A stretch of 64,000 nucleotides of DNA, taken from positions 62,001-126,000 of the forward strand of contig CAVZNQ010000008.1 of NCBI GenBank assembly GCA_963776665.1, given 5' to 3'. Shown in pieces: positions 49,802 to 58,500 of this stretch; positions within the stretch are counted from its first letter, which is position 1; each line of letters begins with the position of its first letter. The translations under genes and the position numbers were made by a program. The notes beneath the pieces were generated by a model. That model had not been told where the DNA came from. It saw only the letters and a program-made list of their open reading frames with translations, and searched no databases. This stretch comes from Roseiarcus sp963776665. GTDB taxonomy: Bacteria > Pseudomonadota > Alphaproteobacteria > Rhizobiales > Beijerinckiaceae.

Positions 49802-50608
49802 ATGACGTTTTCCATCGCGACGTGGAACATCAACTCGGTCCGTCTGCGCATCGATCTCGTCACCCGCTACCTCGCGGAGCACCGGCCGGACGTCTTGTGC
49901 CTGCAGGAGACGAAATGTCCGGACGGCAATTTCCCTTTCGCCGCTTTCCGGGACGCGGGATATCCTCATATCGCGATCAATGGGCAGAAGGGCTATCACG
50001 GCGTCGCGGTGGTTTCGCGCGTTCCGTTCGCCGCTTCGGCCAAGCGCGACTTTTGCGCCAAAGGCGACGCCCGTCACCTCCACGTCGTCCTCGGCGATGA
50101 GGCGCACGGGATCGAACTCCACAATTTCTACGTGCCCGCCGGCGGCGACGAGCCCGACCCCGAGATCAACGCCAAATTCGCCCACAAGCTCGCCTTCGTC
50201 GACGAGATGGCCGATTGGGGGCGGGACGCGAGGCCGGCGGCGGGCCGGTCGATCCTGGTCGGCGACCTCAACATCGCGCCGCTCGAGCACGACGTCTGGA
50301 GCCACAAGGCGCTCTTGAGCGTGGTGAGCCATACCCCCATCGAGGTCGACAAGCTAAGACAGGCCCAGGCCGCCGGGCCCTGGGTCGACGCGCTGCGCAA
50401 ATTCGTGCCTGACGACCAGAAGCTCTACACGTGGTGGAGCTATCGCGCGTTCGACTGGTCGAAGACCAACAAGGGGCGCCGGCTCGACCACATCTGGGTG
50501 AGCCCGGCGCTGGCGGACGCCGTCGAGTCGATGCGCGTCCTGCGCGACGCCCGCGGTTGGCGGCGCCCCTCCGACCACGCCCCGGTGATGGCGACTTTGG
50601 CGCTCTAG
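49802..50608 (+). CDS. xth: Exodeoxyribonuclease III
   Basis: 268 residues. Catalytic motifs of the EEP/AP-endonuclease family: SIATWNINSVRLR, LCLQETKCPDG (metal Glu), YHGVAVVSR, ILVGDLNIAPLEHDVW (Asp, Asn), DYTW-like YTWWSYRAFDWSKTNKGRRLDHIWVS and the final SDHAPVMATL with catalytic His. It removes 3' blocking groups and nicks at abasic sites in base excision repair. Gene order lolA-xth is conserved in this bacterial order. Confidence 0.95.
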   Translation: MTFSIATWNINSVRLRIDLVTRYLAEHRPDVLCLQETKCPDGNFPFAAFRDAGYPHIAINGQKGYHGVAVVSRVPFAASAKRDFCAKGDARHLHVVLGDEAHGIELHNFYVPAGGDEPDPEINAKFAHKLAFVDEMADWGRDARPAAGRSILVGDLNIAPLEHDVWSHKALLSVVSHTPIEVDKLRQAQAAGPWVDALRKFVPDDQKLYTWWSYRAFDWSKTNKGRRLDHIWVSPALADAVESMRVLRDARGWRRPSDHAPVMATLAL

Positions 50609-50878
50609 CTAGTTCGAGAGCGTGAAACCCAACTCCCGCAGGGCGCCCACGGTGTACCAGCGTTGTCCGTCCTTGCAGATGCAGCCCGGCCCGCATGACG
50701 TCCCATTCGCTGCGCCGGCGCACGGGTTGAGGATAGCTTGCGCGACCATTCCCGGCTCGTGCGCCGGCTCGGGAAGCGGATAGTAGGTTACCCCGTCGAT
50801 CTTGACCCCGAGGCGTCTGGCTATCGTTCTCTTCGTGGTCGCTTTTCTTTTCGCGGGCGCTGTGGGTCGCTTCGGCAT
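50609..50878 (-). CDS. Small Cys-containing hypothetical protein
   Basis: 89 residues; ATG at 50878 with GAGGAGG directly upstream. A strongly basic N-terminus (PKRPTAPAKRKATTKRTIARR) is followed by YYPLPEPAHEPGM and a compact Cys/Gly cluster, NPCAGAANGTSCGPGCICKDG, with five cysteines. I do not recognise the family. The spacing of the cysteines might bind a metal or form disulfides. The gene follows the lipoprotein gene closely in the same direction (start 18 bases after its end), so both could be one transcript. Confidence 0.6.
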   Translation of the reverse strand: MPKRPTAPAKRKATTKRTIARRLGVKIDGVTYYPLPEPAHEPGMVAQAILNPCAGAANGTSCGPGCICKDGQRWYTVGALRELGFTLSN

Positions 50879-50895
50879 GATCCTCCTCCTTCGCC

Positions 50896-51744
50896 TCAAC
50901 GGGTCTGACTGACGATCGACGTCGCCGTCGCCGCGCCGATCGTCGCCGCCTCCTGCTGGATACGCGCCTGATCGATGAGCTCCGCGGGGCCTGCGGGCGT
51001 GGCCGGTTTCGCGAGCTTGGCCAACGTGACGATGATGACGCTCGTGGTGGACCGTCCCGCGCCGATCAATGTGCCATTGGGGACGGTGAAGCGGGTGAGC
51101 TTCCAGGTCGGCGTCCCGTTGGCGCTGAACGAAAGTATGAAGGTCAGCGTCTCCTGGAAAACGCTGAATTCCGGGTACTTGATCCCCAGGTTGCTGGCGT
51201 TGCCATTGCCGGCGATGGTCGCCTTGTCGAGGATGAACTCGTCGATCCTGAGATCGCTGTTAACGGTCACTCCGTTGGCGAGGTCGCTGCAGTCGAGGCC
51301 CGGCTTGCGATAGTTGAGCTGTCCCTCCTCCAGCAGCGTCTTGTTGTCCCAGGTGAAGGTGATGTTCTCCTGCCGCGTCGCGTGTGCGGAGGCTGAAGCG
51401 CCCACGCCTGTGGTGAACATCTCCCCCACATTGAGCGGCGTCGAATAGGTGAGCCCCGGGCTCAGGTTGGATTGCTCGTCCCAGGTGAGGTTGAGCGCGA
51501 CCGAGGTGCCCCATCCCCCGAGCCAGGGGACCTTTTGGGTCGCCTCGGCCTCGAACAGTCCCTTGATGACCTCGCAGCGGATATTGGCGATGATGTTGCT
51601 CTCGACGTTGCCCTGGCGCGTGCCGCCATTGGCCTCGAAGGCATTGTCGTGGAACAGGTCCTTTCGCGGCGCGTAAATACCGCACCCGGACAAAAGCGGC
51701 AGGCAAATTCCGGACAAGACAATCGTCGCGCGCAAGATTCTCAC
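50896..51744 (-). CDS. Putative lipoprotein of unknown function
   Basis: 282 residues from a GTG at 51744, with GGGGGAC just upstream. A hydrophobic signal with lipobox (IVLSGICLPLLSGCG) predicts lipidation and release at the Cys. The mature part is beta-rich (SNIIANIRCEVIKGLFEA, VALNLTWDEQSNLSPG, LTFILSFSANGTPTWKLTRF) and ends in an Ala/Gln-rich helix. This pattern is common to uncharacterised rhizobial lipoproteins, but no function is known to me. It is divergent from the penicillin acylase gene. Confidence 0.7.
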   Translation of the reverse strand: MRILRATIVLSGICLPLLSGCGIYAPRKDLFHDNAFEANGGTRQGNVESNIIANIRCEVIKGLFEAEATQKVPWLGGWGTSVALNLTWDEQSNLSPGLTYSTPLNVGEMFTTGVGASASAHATRQENITFTWDNKTLLEEGQLNYRKPGLDCSDLANGVTVNSDLRIDEFILDKATIAGNGNASNLGIKYPEFSVFQETLTFILSFSANGTPTWKLTRFTVPNGTLIGAGRSTTSVIIVTLAKLAKPATPAGPAELIDQARIQQEAATIGAATATSIVSQTR

Positions 51745-52132
51745 GCCCGTCCCCCTTGAGCCGTGAAATTCGCGGCTTTCTGGCCAAGTTTCCAAAAGGC
51801 GCTACTCACGCAACGCACGCTGCCCGCCAATCTTCCCGGTGCGCTGCGCGGGCTCGCGTCTCTCCAGCCGGAAGCGGACCGAGTCGCGCGATTGACTCCC
51901 GATAGGGTACCGCCTTCAGAATTGCGGGCCGATACAGCGGCCCGAGATTTCCGTGGAAAACTCGCGCGAAGTTCAGAACATCCTGCGCGCCCTCCGCCGC
52001 CAGCACGTCGCCGGCTCCGCTCGCGGTTCGCGGCGTCCCTCCGGCCATGCGGCCGCAATGGCGGCGTGGGCGTTGTAATTGACCGCCGCATCGTCATAAC
52101 AGACTGGGTTCGGCGGTCGTCCGGGAGCGACA
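51745..52132. other. Divergent intergenic region with one weak frame
   Basis: About 390 bases between the lipoprotein start and the penicillin acylase start. It should hold both promoters. A minus-strand frame at 51806-52048 is listed separately as low confidence. No repeat or hairpin was identified. Confidence 0.35.
51806..52048 (-). CDS. Hypothetical small ORF (low confidence)
   Basis: 80 codons. The middle part (EGAQDVLNFARVFHGNLGPL, then YRPAILKAVPYRESIARLG) has amphipathic, protein-like composition, whereas flanking parts look like translated non-coding DNA. No ribosome site and no family recognised. It may be a decayed gene fragment. Confidence 0.2.
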   Translation of the reverse strand: MAGGTPRTASGAGDVLAAEGAQDVLNFARVFHGNLGPLYRPAILKAVPYRESIARLGPLPAGETRARAAHREDWRAACVA

Positions 52133-54499
52133 ATGGCGTGGCGATGGGTCAATCGGGCGGCGAGCCTCATCCTCGCGCTGGTCGTATTGGCGACTCTCGG
52201 CGGCGGCTACCTCTTCTATCGCGCCATGCCCGCCTATTCCGGCGCCGAGACGCTGCCCGGCCTGTCGGCTGACGTTCGCGTCTGGCGCGACCACTTCGGC
52301 GTCCCGCACATCTTCGCCGTCTCGATGGACGACGCGGCGCGGGCGCTCGGCTACGCGCACGCGAGCGAGCGGATGTTCCAGATGGAGATCCTGCGCCGGG
52401 TCGGTCAGGGACGGATGGCCGAAATCCGCGGCGCCGATCTTCTCGGAGTCGACAAGTTCGTTCGCACCCTCGGCTTCTACCGCGAGGCCGAGGCGAGCTT
52501 CTCCGCGCTTTCGCCGTGGGCGCAAAAGCGCCTCGCCGCCTACGCCGCCGGCGTCAACGCCTTCCTCGACGGCCATGCGCTTCCGCCCGAATTCCTACTC
52601 GCCGGCGATCATCCCGAACCATGGACGCCGGCCGATTCGCTGGTCATTGCGAAGCTCGAGGCCTATCAGCTGTCGCAGAGCTTCAAGCTCAAGCTCCTGC
52701 GCGCCCGTCTTCTCCAGAAGCTAGGGCCGGATCAGGCGAACTGGCTCTTTCCCGCCGCGAAGCCCGGCGAGCCGATCACGACGCTTCCTTCGCTCGGCGA
52801 AAGGCACGCGACCCGTGAAAGCGTTGACGACGAGATCGGCGCCCTGACGGGAACAGGCGCCGGCGCGTCGAACGAATGGGTGATCGCCGGATCGCGGACG
52901 CAGACCGGGAAGCCGATCCTCGCCAACGATCCGCATCTCGATCTCAGCGCGCCGATCCTCTGGTATCTCGCTCGCATCGTCACGCCCGAAGGGTCGGTCA
53001 AGGGCGCGACCATACCCGGGGCGCCGGTCTTCGTCCTGGGCCAGAACGATTCGATCGCCTGGGGCTTCACGACCGCCGACTCGAACGTGGAGGATCTTTT
53101 CGTCGAGACCGTCGATCCGAGCGACCCGGCGAAATATCTCACGCCCGACGGATCGCAGCCGTTCGATACCCGCGAAGAGACGATCCGGGTCAAAGGGGCG
53201 GCGGACGTCAAGCTCGCGATTCGTGCGACCCGCCACGGTCCCGTGCTCTCGGATGTCAGCGCGGACGTCGCGAGCCTCGCCGAACCGGGAAAGGTCGTCG
53301 CCCTCGCATTCACCGGGCTTGGCGACCGCGATACGACCGCCGAAGCCTTGCTGCGCGTCGACGCGGCGCGAAACTGGGGAGAGTTTCTCGACGCGCTGCG
53401 CCTCTACCAGACGCCGACCCAGAACCTGGTTTATGCGGATGTCGCCGGAAATATCGGCTTCTTCAATCCCGGGCTCGTGCCGATGCGCAAGTCCGGCGAC
53501 GGTCTTTCTCCGGTCGACGGCGCATCAGGCGCCTTCGACTGGACGGGCATGATCCCGTTCGAACAGTTGCCGCAGCTTTACAACCCGGCGATCGGCTTTG
53601 CCTTCAACGCCAACAACGCCGATGTCCCGCCCGATCATCAGCCCAGCCTGGGGTTCGACTACGAAGAGAATTTCCGCGCCCGCCGCATCCAGCAGTTCTT
53701 CGACACTATCGAGAAGCACAGCCTCGAAACCTCGGCCGCCATGCAGGCCGACCATCTGTCCCTGGACGTCAAGGAGCTCATGCCGTTCATCGCCGCGATC
53801 GCGCCTTCCAACGACTACGCGCGAAGGGCGCAGGGGATGCTGGTGAAATGGGACGCCGTCATGAGCAAAGACCGCGCCGAGCCGCTGGTCTACACCGCTT
53901 TCCTGGGCGCGCTGCGCAAGATCCTGATCGAGGACAAAACCGGGCTGCCGATGAAGGAAAAGGGTCCGTTCGCCGCGACGACGCTCCTTTCTCTTCTGCG
54001 TGACCATACGTCCTGGTGCGATTCTCCCGGCGCCCCCGATCCGGATTGCCGCAAGGCGCTCGGCCGCGCTCTCGACGACGGCCTCGCGCTTCTTGTCAAG
54101 CGCGACGGCGCAGACATGACCCAGTGGGAGTGGGGCGCGGAGCACCAGGCGCTGCTTCGGCATCAGGTCTACGCCCATGTCCCGCTCTTCGACCGGCTGT
54201 CCGACCTGAGCCTCCCCTCGAGCGGCGGTTTCTACACCCTCGATCGCGGCGGCGGCTACGAGGCTGCCGACGGCATGCCGTTCGCGCGCACGCATGGGGG
54301 CGGCTTCCGCGGCCTCTACGATCTCAGCGATCCGGCGAAATCCCGGTTCATGATCGCAACCGGCGAATCCGGCCACATCTTCTCGAGCCACTACGGCGAC
54401 CTTACGCCGCTCTGGAACGACGTCAGGTCGATCACGATTGCAGGATCCGAAGACGAGCTCAGGCAGGCCGGCGGCGAGGAGCTGACGCTCAAGCCTTGA
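52133..54499 (+). CDS. Penicillin acylase (penicillin amidase) family protein
   Basis: 788 residues. An N-terminal membrane anchor (ASLILALVVLATLGGGYLFY) precedes the alpha-chain region (VRVWRDHFGVPHIFA, YAHASERMFQMEILRRVGQGRMAEI). The autocatalytic cleavage site and nucleophile Ser lie at GASNEWVIAGSRTQTGKP (Ser near residue 246), followed by ILANDPHLDL. This Ntn-hydrolase family cleaves amide bonds of penicillins, acyl-homoserine lactones or other N-acyl compounds; which one acts here is unknown. The membrane anchor implies a periplasmic location facing the outside. Confidence 0.88.
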   Translation: MAWRWVNRAASLILALVVLATLGGGYLFYRAMPAYSGAETLPGLSADVRVWRDHFGVPHIFAVSMDDAARALGYAHASERMFQMEILRRVGQGRMAEIRGADLLGVDKFVRTLGFYREAEASFSALSPWAQKRLAAYAAGVNAFLDGHALPPEFLLAGDHPEPWTPADSLVIAKLEAYQLSQSFKLKLLRARLLQKLGPDQANWLFPAAKPGEPITTLPSLGERHATRESVDDEIGALTGTGAGASNEWVIAGSRTQTGKPILANDPHLDLSAPILWYLARIVTPEGSVKGATIPGAPVFVLGQNDSIAWGFTTADSNVEDLFVETVDPSDPAKYLTPDGSQPFDTREETIRVKGAADVKLAIRATRHGPVLSDVSADVASLAEPGKVVALAFTGLGDRDTTAEALLRVDAARNWGEFLDALRLYQTPTQNLVYADVAGNIGFFNPGLVPMRKSGDGLSPVDGASGAFDWTGMIPFEQLPQLYNPAIGFAFNANNADVPPDHQPSLGFDYEENFRARRIQQFFDTIEKHSLETSAAMQADHLSLDVKELMPFIAAIAPSNDYARRAQGMLVKWDAVMSKDRAEPLVYTAFLGALRKILIEDKTGLPMKEKGPFAATTLLSLLRDHTSWCDSPGAPDPDCRKALGRALDDGLALLVKRDGADMTQWEWGAEHQALLRHQVYAHVPLFDRLSDLSLPSSGGFYTLDRGGGYEAADGMPFARTHGGGFRGLYDLSDPAKSRFMIATGESGHIFSSHYGDLTPLWNDVRSITIAGSEDELRQAGGEELTLKP

Positions 54500-54615
54500 T
54501 TGTCGACCGGCCGGTTTGACCCAGAGCGGTCCGTTCGAGGGGGCAGAACGGAATGCCTTTTATCGACGTCAAACGGAAATTGCCGAACCACACGATGACT
54601 CGCTACCCGTCACCG

Positions 54616-55128
54616 CTACTCCGCGTTGTGCTGATCGGGCTCACCAACGTGCAGACGCCTTATCTCCTTCGCAAAGCGCCCGCGCTCAGGCACCAGCATT
54701 CGGCCAAGCGTGATGAACGTGTGCTTCTGGGTCTCATCGAGGCTCAGGTACAAGGGCTTGGCCGCCTCGACGATCTTCTCGAGATTTGCTGTGCCCTGCG
54801 TTAGCCGCTCCGCCTTCGCATTCAGGCGATCCATCGGCGACAATTGGTTGCCTTGCTCCTTTTGCAGGGCGATCACGCGCGCCTTGGCGCCGTCCTTGAC
54901 TGCGGATTCAAACGGGCCCCAATCCTTTTCCTGGTCAGCGGTCAGCCGAAGACCGGTCTTCATGCCCTTGAGTTGGCCCTCGAGAGCCGCCTCCGCCCAA
55001 CGCTGCACGAGCTCGGCGTGCGTGGGCTGCTGATCGCTCTGAGCGGCGGCGGTAATGGTGAAACCGGAAGCGGAGAGGGCGGCTGCGGCGGTCGCGGCAG
55101 CAAGCATCCTAAGGAGAGTGCGTCCCAT
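54616..55128 (-). CDS. LTXXQ-motif (Spy/CpxP-like) periplasmic protein
   Basis: 170 residues. A signal peptide (LLRMLAAATAAAALSASGFTITAAAQ) is followed by a helical protein with LRLTADQEKDWGPFESAVKDG (LTxxQ motif), and a repeat of the same helix pair with RLTQGTANLEKIVEAAKPLYLSL. The fold is that of Spy/CpxP chaperones, which bind misfolded proteins in the envelope and signal to stress systems. It is transcribed toward penicillin acylase, on the opposite strand. Confidence 0.75.
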   Translation of the reverse strand: MGRTLLRMLAAATAAAALSASGFTITAAAQSDQQPTHAELVQRWAEAALEGQLKGMKTGLRLTADQEKDWGPFESAVKDGAKARVIALQKEQGNQLSPMDRLNAKAERLTQGTANLEKIVEAAKPLYLSLDETQKHTFITLGRMLVPERGRFAKEIRRLHVGEPDQHNAE

Positions 55129-55156
55129 ACAACGCCTCTAACAGTTGGCTACCAGT

Positions 55157-56140
55157 CTAATCGGGTCGGCCCCCATAGACAAGCAGCGTGGCCGCTTTCG
55201 ACGTTGAGCGGCCATTGGTCTTGATGATGTCCGAGCGCTGGCCATGACGGTGAAAGAGTTGCGCGAGCAGTACGGTCAAAACATTCGGTTGACTGGCTTG
55301 GCGATGCTCAACGCGCCCATGACTGCGATGCGCAGGCTCGACAGATTTCGCCGCCGCGATGTCGCGCGGCCTTGACGGCGGCAGCGGCGCGTCCGTCACG
55401 ACTGCGATGGGCTGGGGCGACGGCGCCGACTCCACCTCGGCCATGACCGGCGGCGGCGAGTTCGCCGCCGGGGTCTGCACCGTGTTGACCGGCGTCGGCG
55501 TCGCTGCTGGAGACGGCGGAGATTGCTCCGCAGCCTCGACCGGCTGAGGCGGCTGCGCCGGCCACACCTCGGCCATGACCGGCGGCGGCGAGGGCGCTGC
55601 TGGGGTCTGCGCCGTGTTGATCGGCGCCTGCGTCTCAGCAGGAGACCGCGGACTTTGCTCCGCGGCCTCAACCGGCTGGGGCGGCGGCGCAGGCTCCTCG
55701 GCGACGGCCTGCGCGGGCGCGGGCGCCAACTCCTTCGCCGTGTCGTCCGTCCGAGACGGCTCCGGCTGCGGCGACGGCGCGCCCTGCGGCCGGCCGATCT
55801 CGGCCCGGGCGGCCTGCGCGTGCGGGCCGTCGGGGTGAGCCTCGAGAAACGCGCTCCAGCCGGCGGGCGAAGCGGCGTGAAGGGCGATGCGGTAGTCGAG
55901 GTCTTCGGTCACGTTCTCCGAGGAGACGCGATCAATCGACAGCTTTTGCGGCGCGGGCGCGAGCGCCGCTATGACGGAAGCGACCATGGCCGGCGGCGAA
56001 AATGTGCAGATGACTGCGCCCGTCAGGGTGAGAGCGAACAGCCATTTCGGCAAACTGGTCTTCTTGCGGCCGGGGTCCTCGTAGTCCCAAACGCCGCCAA
56101 GCAGCCGTTCAAGCTCCGTCCTGTTCTCGCGAAGCTCCAT
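55157..56140 (-). CDS. Membrane-anchored proline-rich repeat protein
   Basis: 327 residues from an ATG at 56140 with GAGG upstream. A short N-terminal cytoplasmic part (ELERLLGGVWDYEDPGRKK) and one membrane segment (WLFALTLTGAVICTF) precede a long, Pro/Ala/Gln-rich part (about residues 120-270) that contains two copies of a 44-residue unit (PQPVEAAEQSP...SPA...NT.QTPAA.SPPPVMAEV). The C-terminus is basic (HRSHGRVEHRQ). Disordered, probably envelope-spanning. I do not know the function. It is transcribed with the LTXXQ gene, 28 bases apart. Confidence 0.55.
   Translation of the reverse strand: MELRENRTELERLLGGVWDYEDPGRKKTSLPKWLFALTLTGAVICTFSPPAMVASVIAALAPAPQKLSIDRVSSENVTEDLDYRIALHAASPAGWSAFLEAHPDGPHAQAARAEIGRPQGAPSPQPEPSRTDDTAKELAPAPAQAVAEEPAPPPQPVEAAEQSPRSPAETQAPINTAQTPAAPSPPPVMAEVWPAQPPQPVEAAEQSPPSPAATPTPVNTVQTPAANSPPPVMAEVESAPSPQPIAVVTDAPLPPSRPRDIAAAKSVEPAHRSHGRVEHRQASQPNVLTVLLAQLFHRHGQRSDIIKTNGRSTSKAATLLVYGGRPD
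55434..55697. repeat. 132-bp tandem repeat (two copies) within the Pro-rich gene
   Basis: The sequence ACCTCGGCCATGACCGG recurs exactly 132 bases apart (55434 and 55566), and the intervening bases are similar, corresponding to 44 residues. The copies have diverged in part. The period is a multiple of three and keeps the frame. Confidence 0.65.
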
Positions 56141-56517
56141 CTCATCCTCCCTCGGGCCGCCCGTCTCGTCGGGCGAGCGGGCCAGCGCTGCTGCAGGGGC
56201 TGAGGCAAGACGACCACAATAAGCGAGGGCGTTGCAAGGCAAAAAAATGGTCGCAATTAGTGTGTTAAATAAAAGGCTCAGTGGAGCGTGATCTAAAAAC
56301 GAGTATTCGGGATTAGCGGGTGGAAAATGGTCAATAATCAGCGACCAGAATATCCGCCTTGACCTCGCTTCAGCGCCGGATCACTTGGCGTCGCTCGAAG
56401 ACGCATCTGCAATTTCTCACATATTCGCGACGGGACTTCGGGACTCCCGATTTCCTTCGGGCCATGCTCGTGGAGTGAGTAGGCAGCCCCGAAGCAAGGC
56501 GTCTGCCGTCCGAAGCC
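56141..56517. other. Intergenic region, no recognised gene
   Basis: About 375 bases between the Pro-rich gene start and the end of the small secreted-protein gene. The part near 56240-56350 is AT-rich (it includes AGTGTGTTAAATAAAAGGC) and may hold the promoter of the Pro-rich/LTXXQ genes. No reliable frame seen. Confidence 0.35.
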
Positions 56518-56778
56518 TCAACAGCCCGAGCAGATGCTCTTGTCGATCTTGTTGTCCTGCTGCTGGATCTCGCGGTCGAGCGGCGTCGGACCCGCTGACT
56601 GCGAAGCGCCGGGACGGGGGACGGTCGCGCCGGTCGAAGTCAGATAATCCTGATCGAGAAGTTGCCCGGGCGTGGGCTTGCCGAGTTCCGGAGCGACGAG
56701 ACCGTTGTCTTCGCCGTACGCCGGAACGCCAGCCATCGAGACAGCAAAAATGACGGCGACGCATCTGAGCTTTGCCAT
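56518..56778 (-). CDS. Small secreted hypothetical protein with C-terminal Cys pair
   Basis: 86 residues. A signal peptide (RCVAVIFAVSMAGVPAYG) is followed by a Pro/Thr/Gln-rich mature part and the ending KSICSGC. It has no recognised family. Apart from the Cys in the signal peptide, its only cysteines are at the C-terminus. A ribosome site AGGATGG-like precedes the ATG. Secreted peptides with C-terminal Cys can be RiPP-type precursors, but nothing else here supports that. Confidence 0.6.
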   Translation of the reverse strand: MAKLRCVAVIFAVSMAGVPAYGEDNGLVAPELGKPTPGQLLDQDYLTSTGATVPRPGASQSAGPTPLDREIQQQDNKIDKSICSGC

Positions 56779-57093
56779 TGTCCATCCTCCGATGGATGCC
56801 GCCTCGCGGCGGAGCCAAGATCACCCGATTCAGATGTCGCCGAATTCACCTGATGGCAAGAGCCGGCTTTCGTTTTTCCGCCACCGCGCATGGGCGCCGT
56901 GGGGTCCGGGTGGAACCGGACGGCTGGGCCTTGTCGCCACGGCGCTAGGAGAAAATAATTCCATTATATATCAATCTATTACCGAGACAAACGAGCGTTC
57001 GCAACAACATTTTGTTTTCTGATTATAGGAATCTCTGCTATACTCCTTCGTTTCTCCAGCAAGGCCGCCGGGCGGCCGGGAAGCGAGGCGGAT
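56779..57093. other. Divergent intergenic region with AT-rich promoter-like DNA
   Basis: About 315 bases between the small secreted-protein gene and the HTH-protein gene. Bases about 56945-57055 are AT-rich and include TATACT at 57039-57044, which could be a -10 box for the rightward gene. No coding frame seen. Confidence 0.4.
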
Positions 57094-57615
57094 ATGGATA
57101 GCAGTATTTCTTCTCCGAAGCGGCCAAAACTCAACCGCCACGGCAAGGCGCTGAGGCGGGAGCGCATCTTCGAACGCCTGCGCGGCGGCTGGGCCTACGA
57201 CGCAATCGCGCAAGAAGAGGGGCTGACGCCCAGGCGCATCCGCCAGATCGTCAGCGAGGCCTTACGGCTCAGACACGTCGACGACGGACCGGAGCAGGCG
57301 ATGCTGCAACTTGCGCGCCTCGAAATCGCCCATCGCCTCGCTGCGGAGGCGCTCGCCGGGGGCGACGTCGCCGCAATCGGGCCTTATCTGAGCATTCTCG
57401 ATCGGATCGACCGCTACCGGCGGTTGGCGGTCCCGCTTGCGACTTACGACGCCAAAGCCCGCGAGCGGCTGTTCGCCAAGCTCAACCGCATCGCCGCCAG
57501 CCTGCCGGCGGAGATTAAACCGGGGGCGGCCGAGGGCGGGAGCGTGGATGCGACGCCAGGGCCTGAGCCCACGGGGAGCAGCGCATCTCCGTTGGAATTG
57601 CCCGCAAGACCTTGA
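57094..57615 (+). CDS. Helix-turn-helix protein of unknown function
   Basis: 173 residues. Residues about 20-60 (LRRERIFERLRGGWAYDAIA and EEGLTPRRIRQIVSEALRLR) form a probable helix-turn-helix DNA-binding unit; residues 70-150 are helical, and the C-terminus is Pro/Ser-rich. Similar short proteins are common in rhizobial genomes and are sometimes labelled terminase-small-subunit-like. The target is unknown. It sits before a response-regulator gene, 171 bases away. Confidence 0.65.
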   Translation: MDSSISSPKRPKLNRHGKALRRERIFERLRGGWAYDAIAQEEGLTPRRIRQIVSEALRLRHVDDGPEQAMLQLARLEIAHRLAAEALAGGDVAAIGPYLSILDRIDRYRRLAVPLATYDAKARERLFAKLNRIAASLPAEIKPGAAEGGSVDATPGPEPTGSSASPLELPARP

Positions 57616-57786
57616 AAAGTCGCGATTCGCGGAAGAGAAAAATTTGGATTTCGCTTCCCTTGGCTTCTGATTTTCTTCGTCCAGGCTTGGTTTTCCCTTC
57701 CGATCGGTTTTGGAATTGCTTCAAGCCGTACGCTTGCCGCAATCCTGCGCTAGCGGCTCGGGGATCCTCTCGATAAAGTAAGGCGG

Positions 57787-58500
57787 ATGACCCAGACGCG
57801 GCGATTGCTGATCGTGGACGACGACGCTGACCTGCGTCAGGCGCTGGTCGAGCAGCTGGCGCTGCATCCCGAGTTTCAGGTTGAGGCGGTCGAGACGGCG
57901 GAAGCGGCGCTTCATGCGGTCGAGACCGAGACGCCCGACCTCGTGATCATGGACGTCGGGCTGCCTGACCTCGACGGGCGGGAGGCGGTCAAGCGAATGC
58001 GCCGCGACGGATATCGCCGCCCCATCATCGTTCTCACCGCCCATGATTCCGACGCCGACGCGGTGCGCGGCCTCGATTCCGGGGCGAACGACTACGTCGG
58101 CAAACCGTTCAGGTTCGTCGTGCTGCTTGCTCGCATCCGCTCGCAGCTGCGCCAGTATGAGGCCAGCGAGGACGCCGAGTTCCAGGTCGGCGCCTACACG
58201 TTCCGCCCGACCTCGAAGAACCTCGTTGATCCGCAAGGCGCCAAGTTGCGGCTGACCGAAAAAGAGGCCGCGATCCTTCGTTATCTCCATCGCGCCGAAC
58301 AACAGCCGGTGGCCCGCGAGACCCTGCTCAAGCACGTCTGGGGTTACAACTCCAGCGTGACGACGCACACGCTCGAGACCCATATTTATCGGCTGCGGCA
58401 GAAGATCGAGCACAATCCGGCGGAAGCGCAGCTACTCGTCACCGAAGGGGGCGGATACAAGCTCGTGGCGAGCTCGGCGGCGGGGGGGCGATCCGAGTGA
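57787..58500 (+). CDS. OmpR/PhoB-family response regulator
   Basis: 237 residues. Receiver domain (residues 1-120): acidic DDDADLRQ, phospho-acceptor Asp in DLVIMDVGLPDLDGRE, LTAHDSD and Lys in YVGKPF. C-terminal winged helix from about residue 135 (KLRLTEKEAAILRYLHRA, THTLETHIYRLRQKIE). It would control target promoters after phosphorylation; no histidine kinase gene is adjacent in this window. Its stop overlaps the start of the cyclic-nucleotide-binding gene (GTGA). Confidence 0.92.
   Translation: MTQTRRLLIVDDDADLRQALVEQLALHPEFQVEAVETAEAALHAVETETPDLVIMDVGLPDLDGREAVKRMRRDGYRRPIIVLTAHDSDADAVRGLDSGANDYVGKPFRFVVLLARIRSQLRQYEASEDAEFQVGAYTFRPTSKNLVDPQGAKLRLTEKEAAILRYLHRAEQQPVARETLLKHVWGYNSSVTTHTLETHIYRLRQKIEHNPAEAQLLVTEGGGYKLVASSAAGGRSE

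Noticed and set aside
56518..56778. Bufferin-type precursor for the DUF692 enzyme
   Set aside because: It has a signal peptide and C-terminal CSGC but lacks the spaced cysteine pattern of DUF2282, and lies 25 kb away; kept only as a hypothetical protein.
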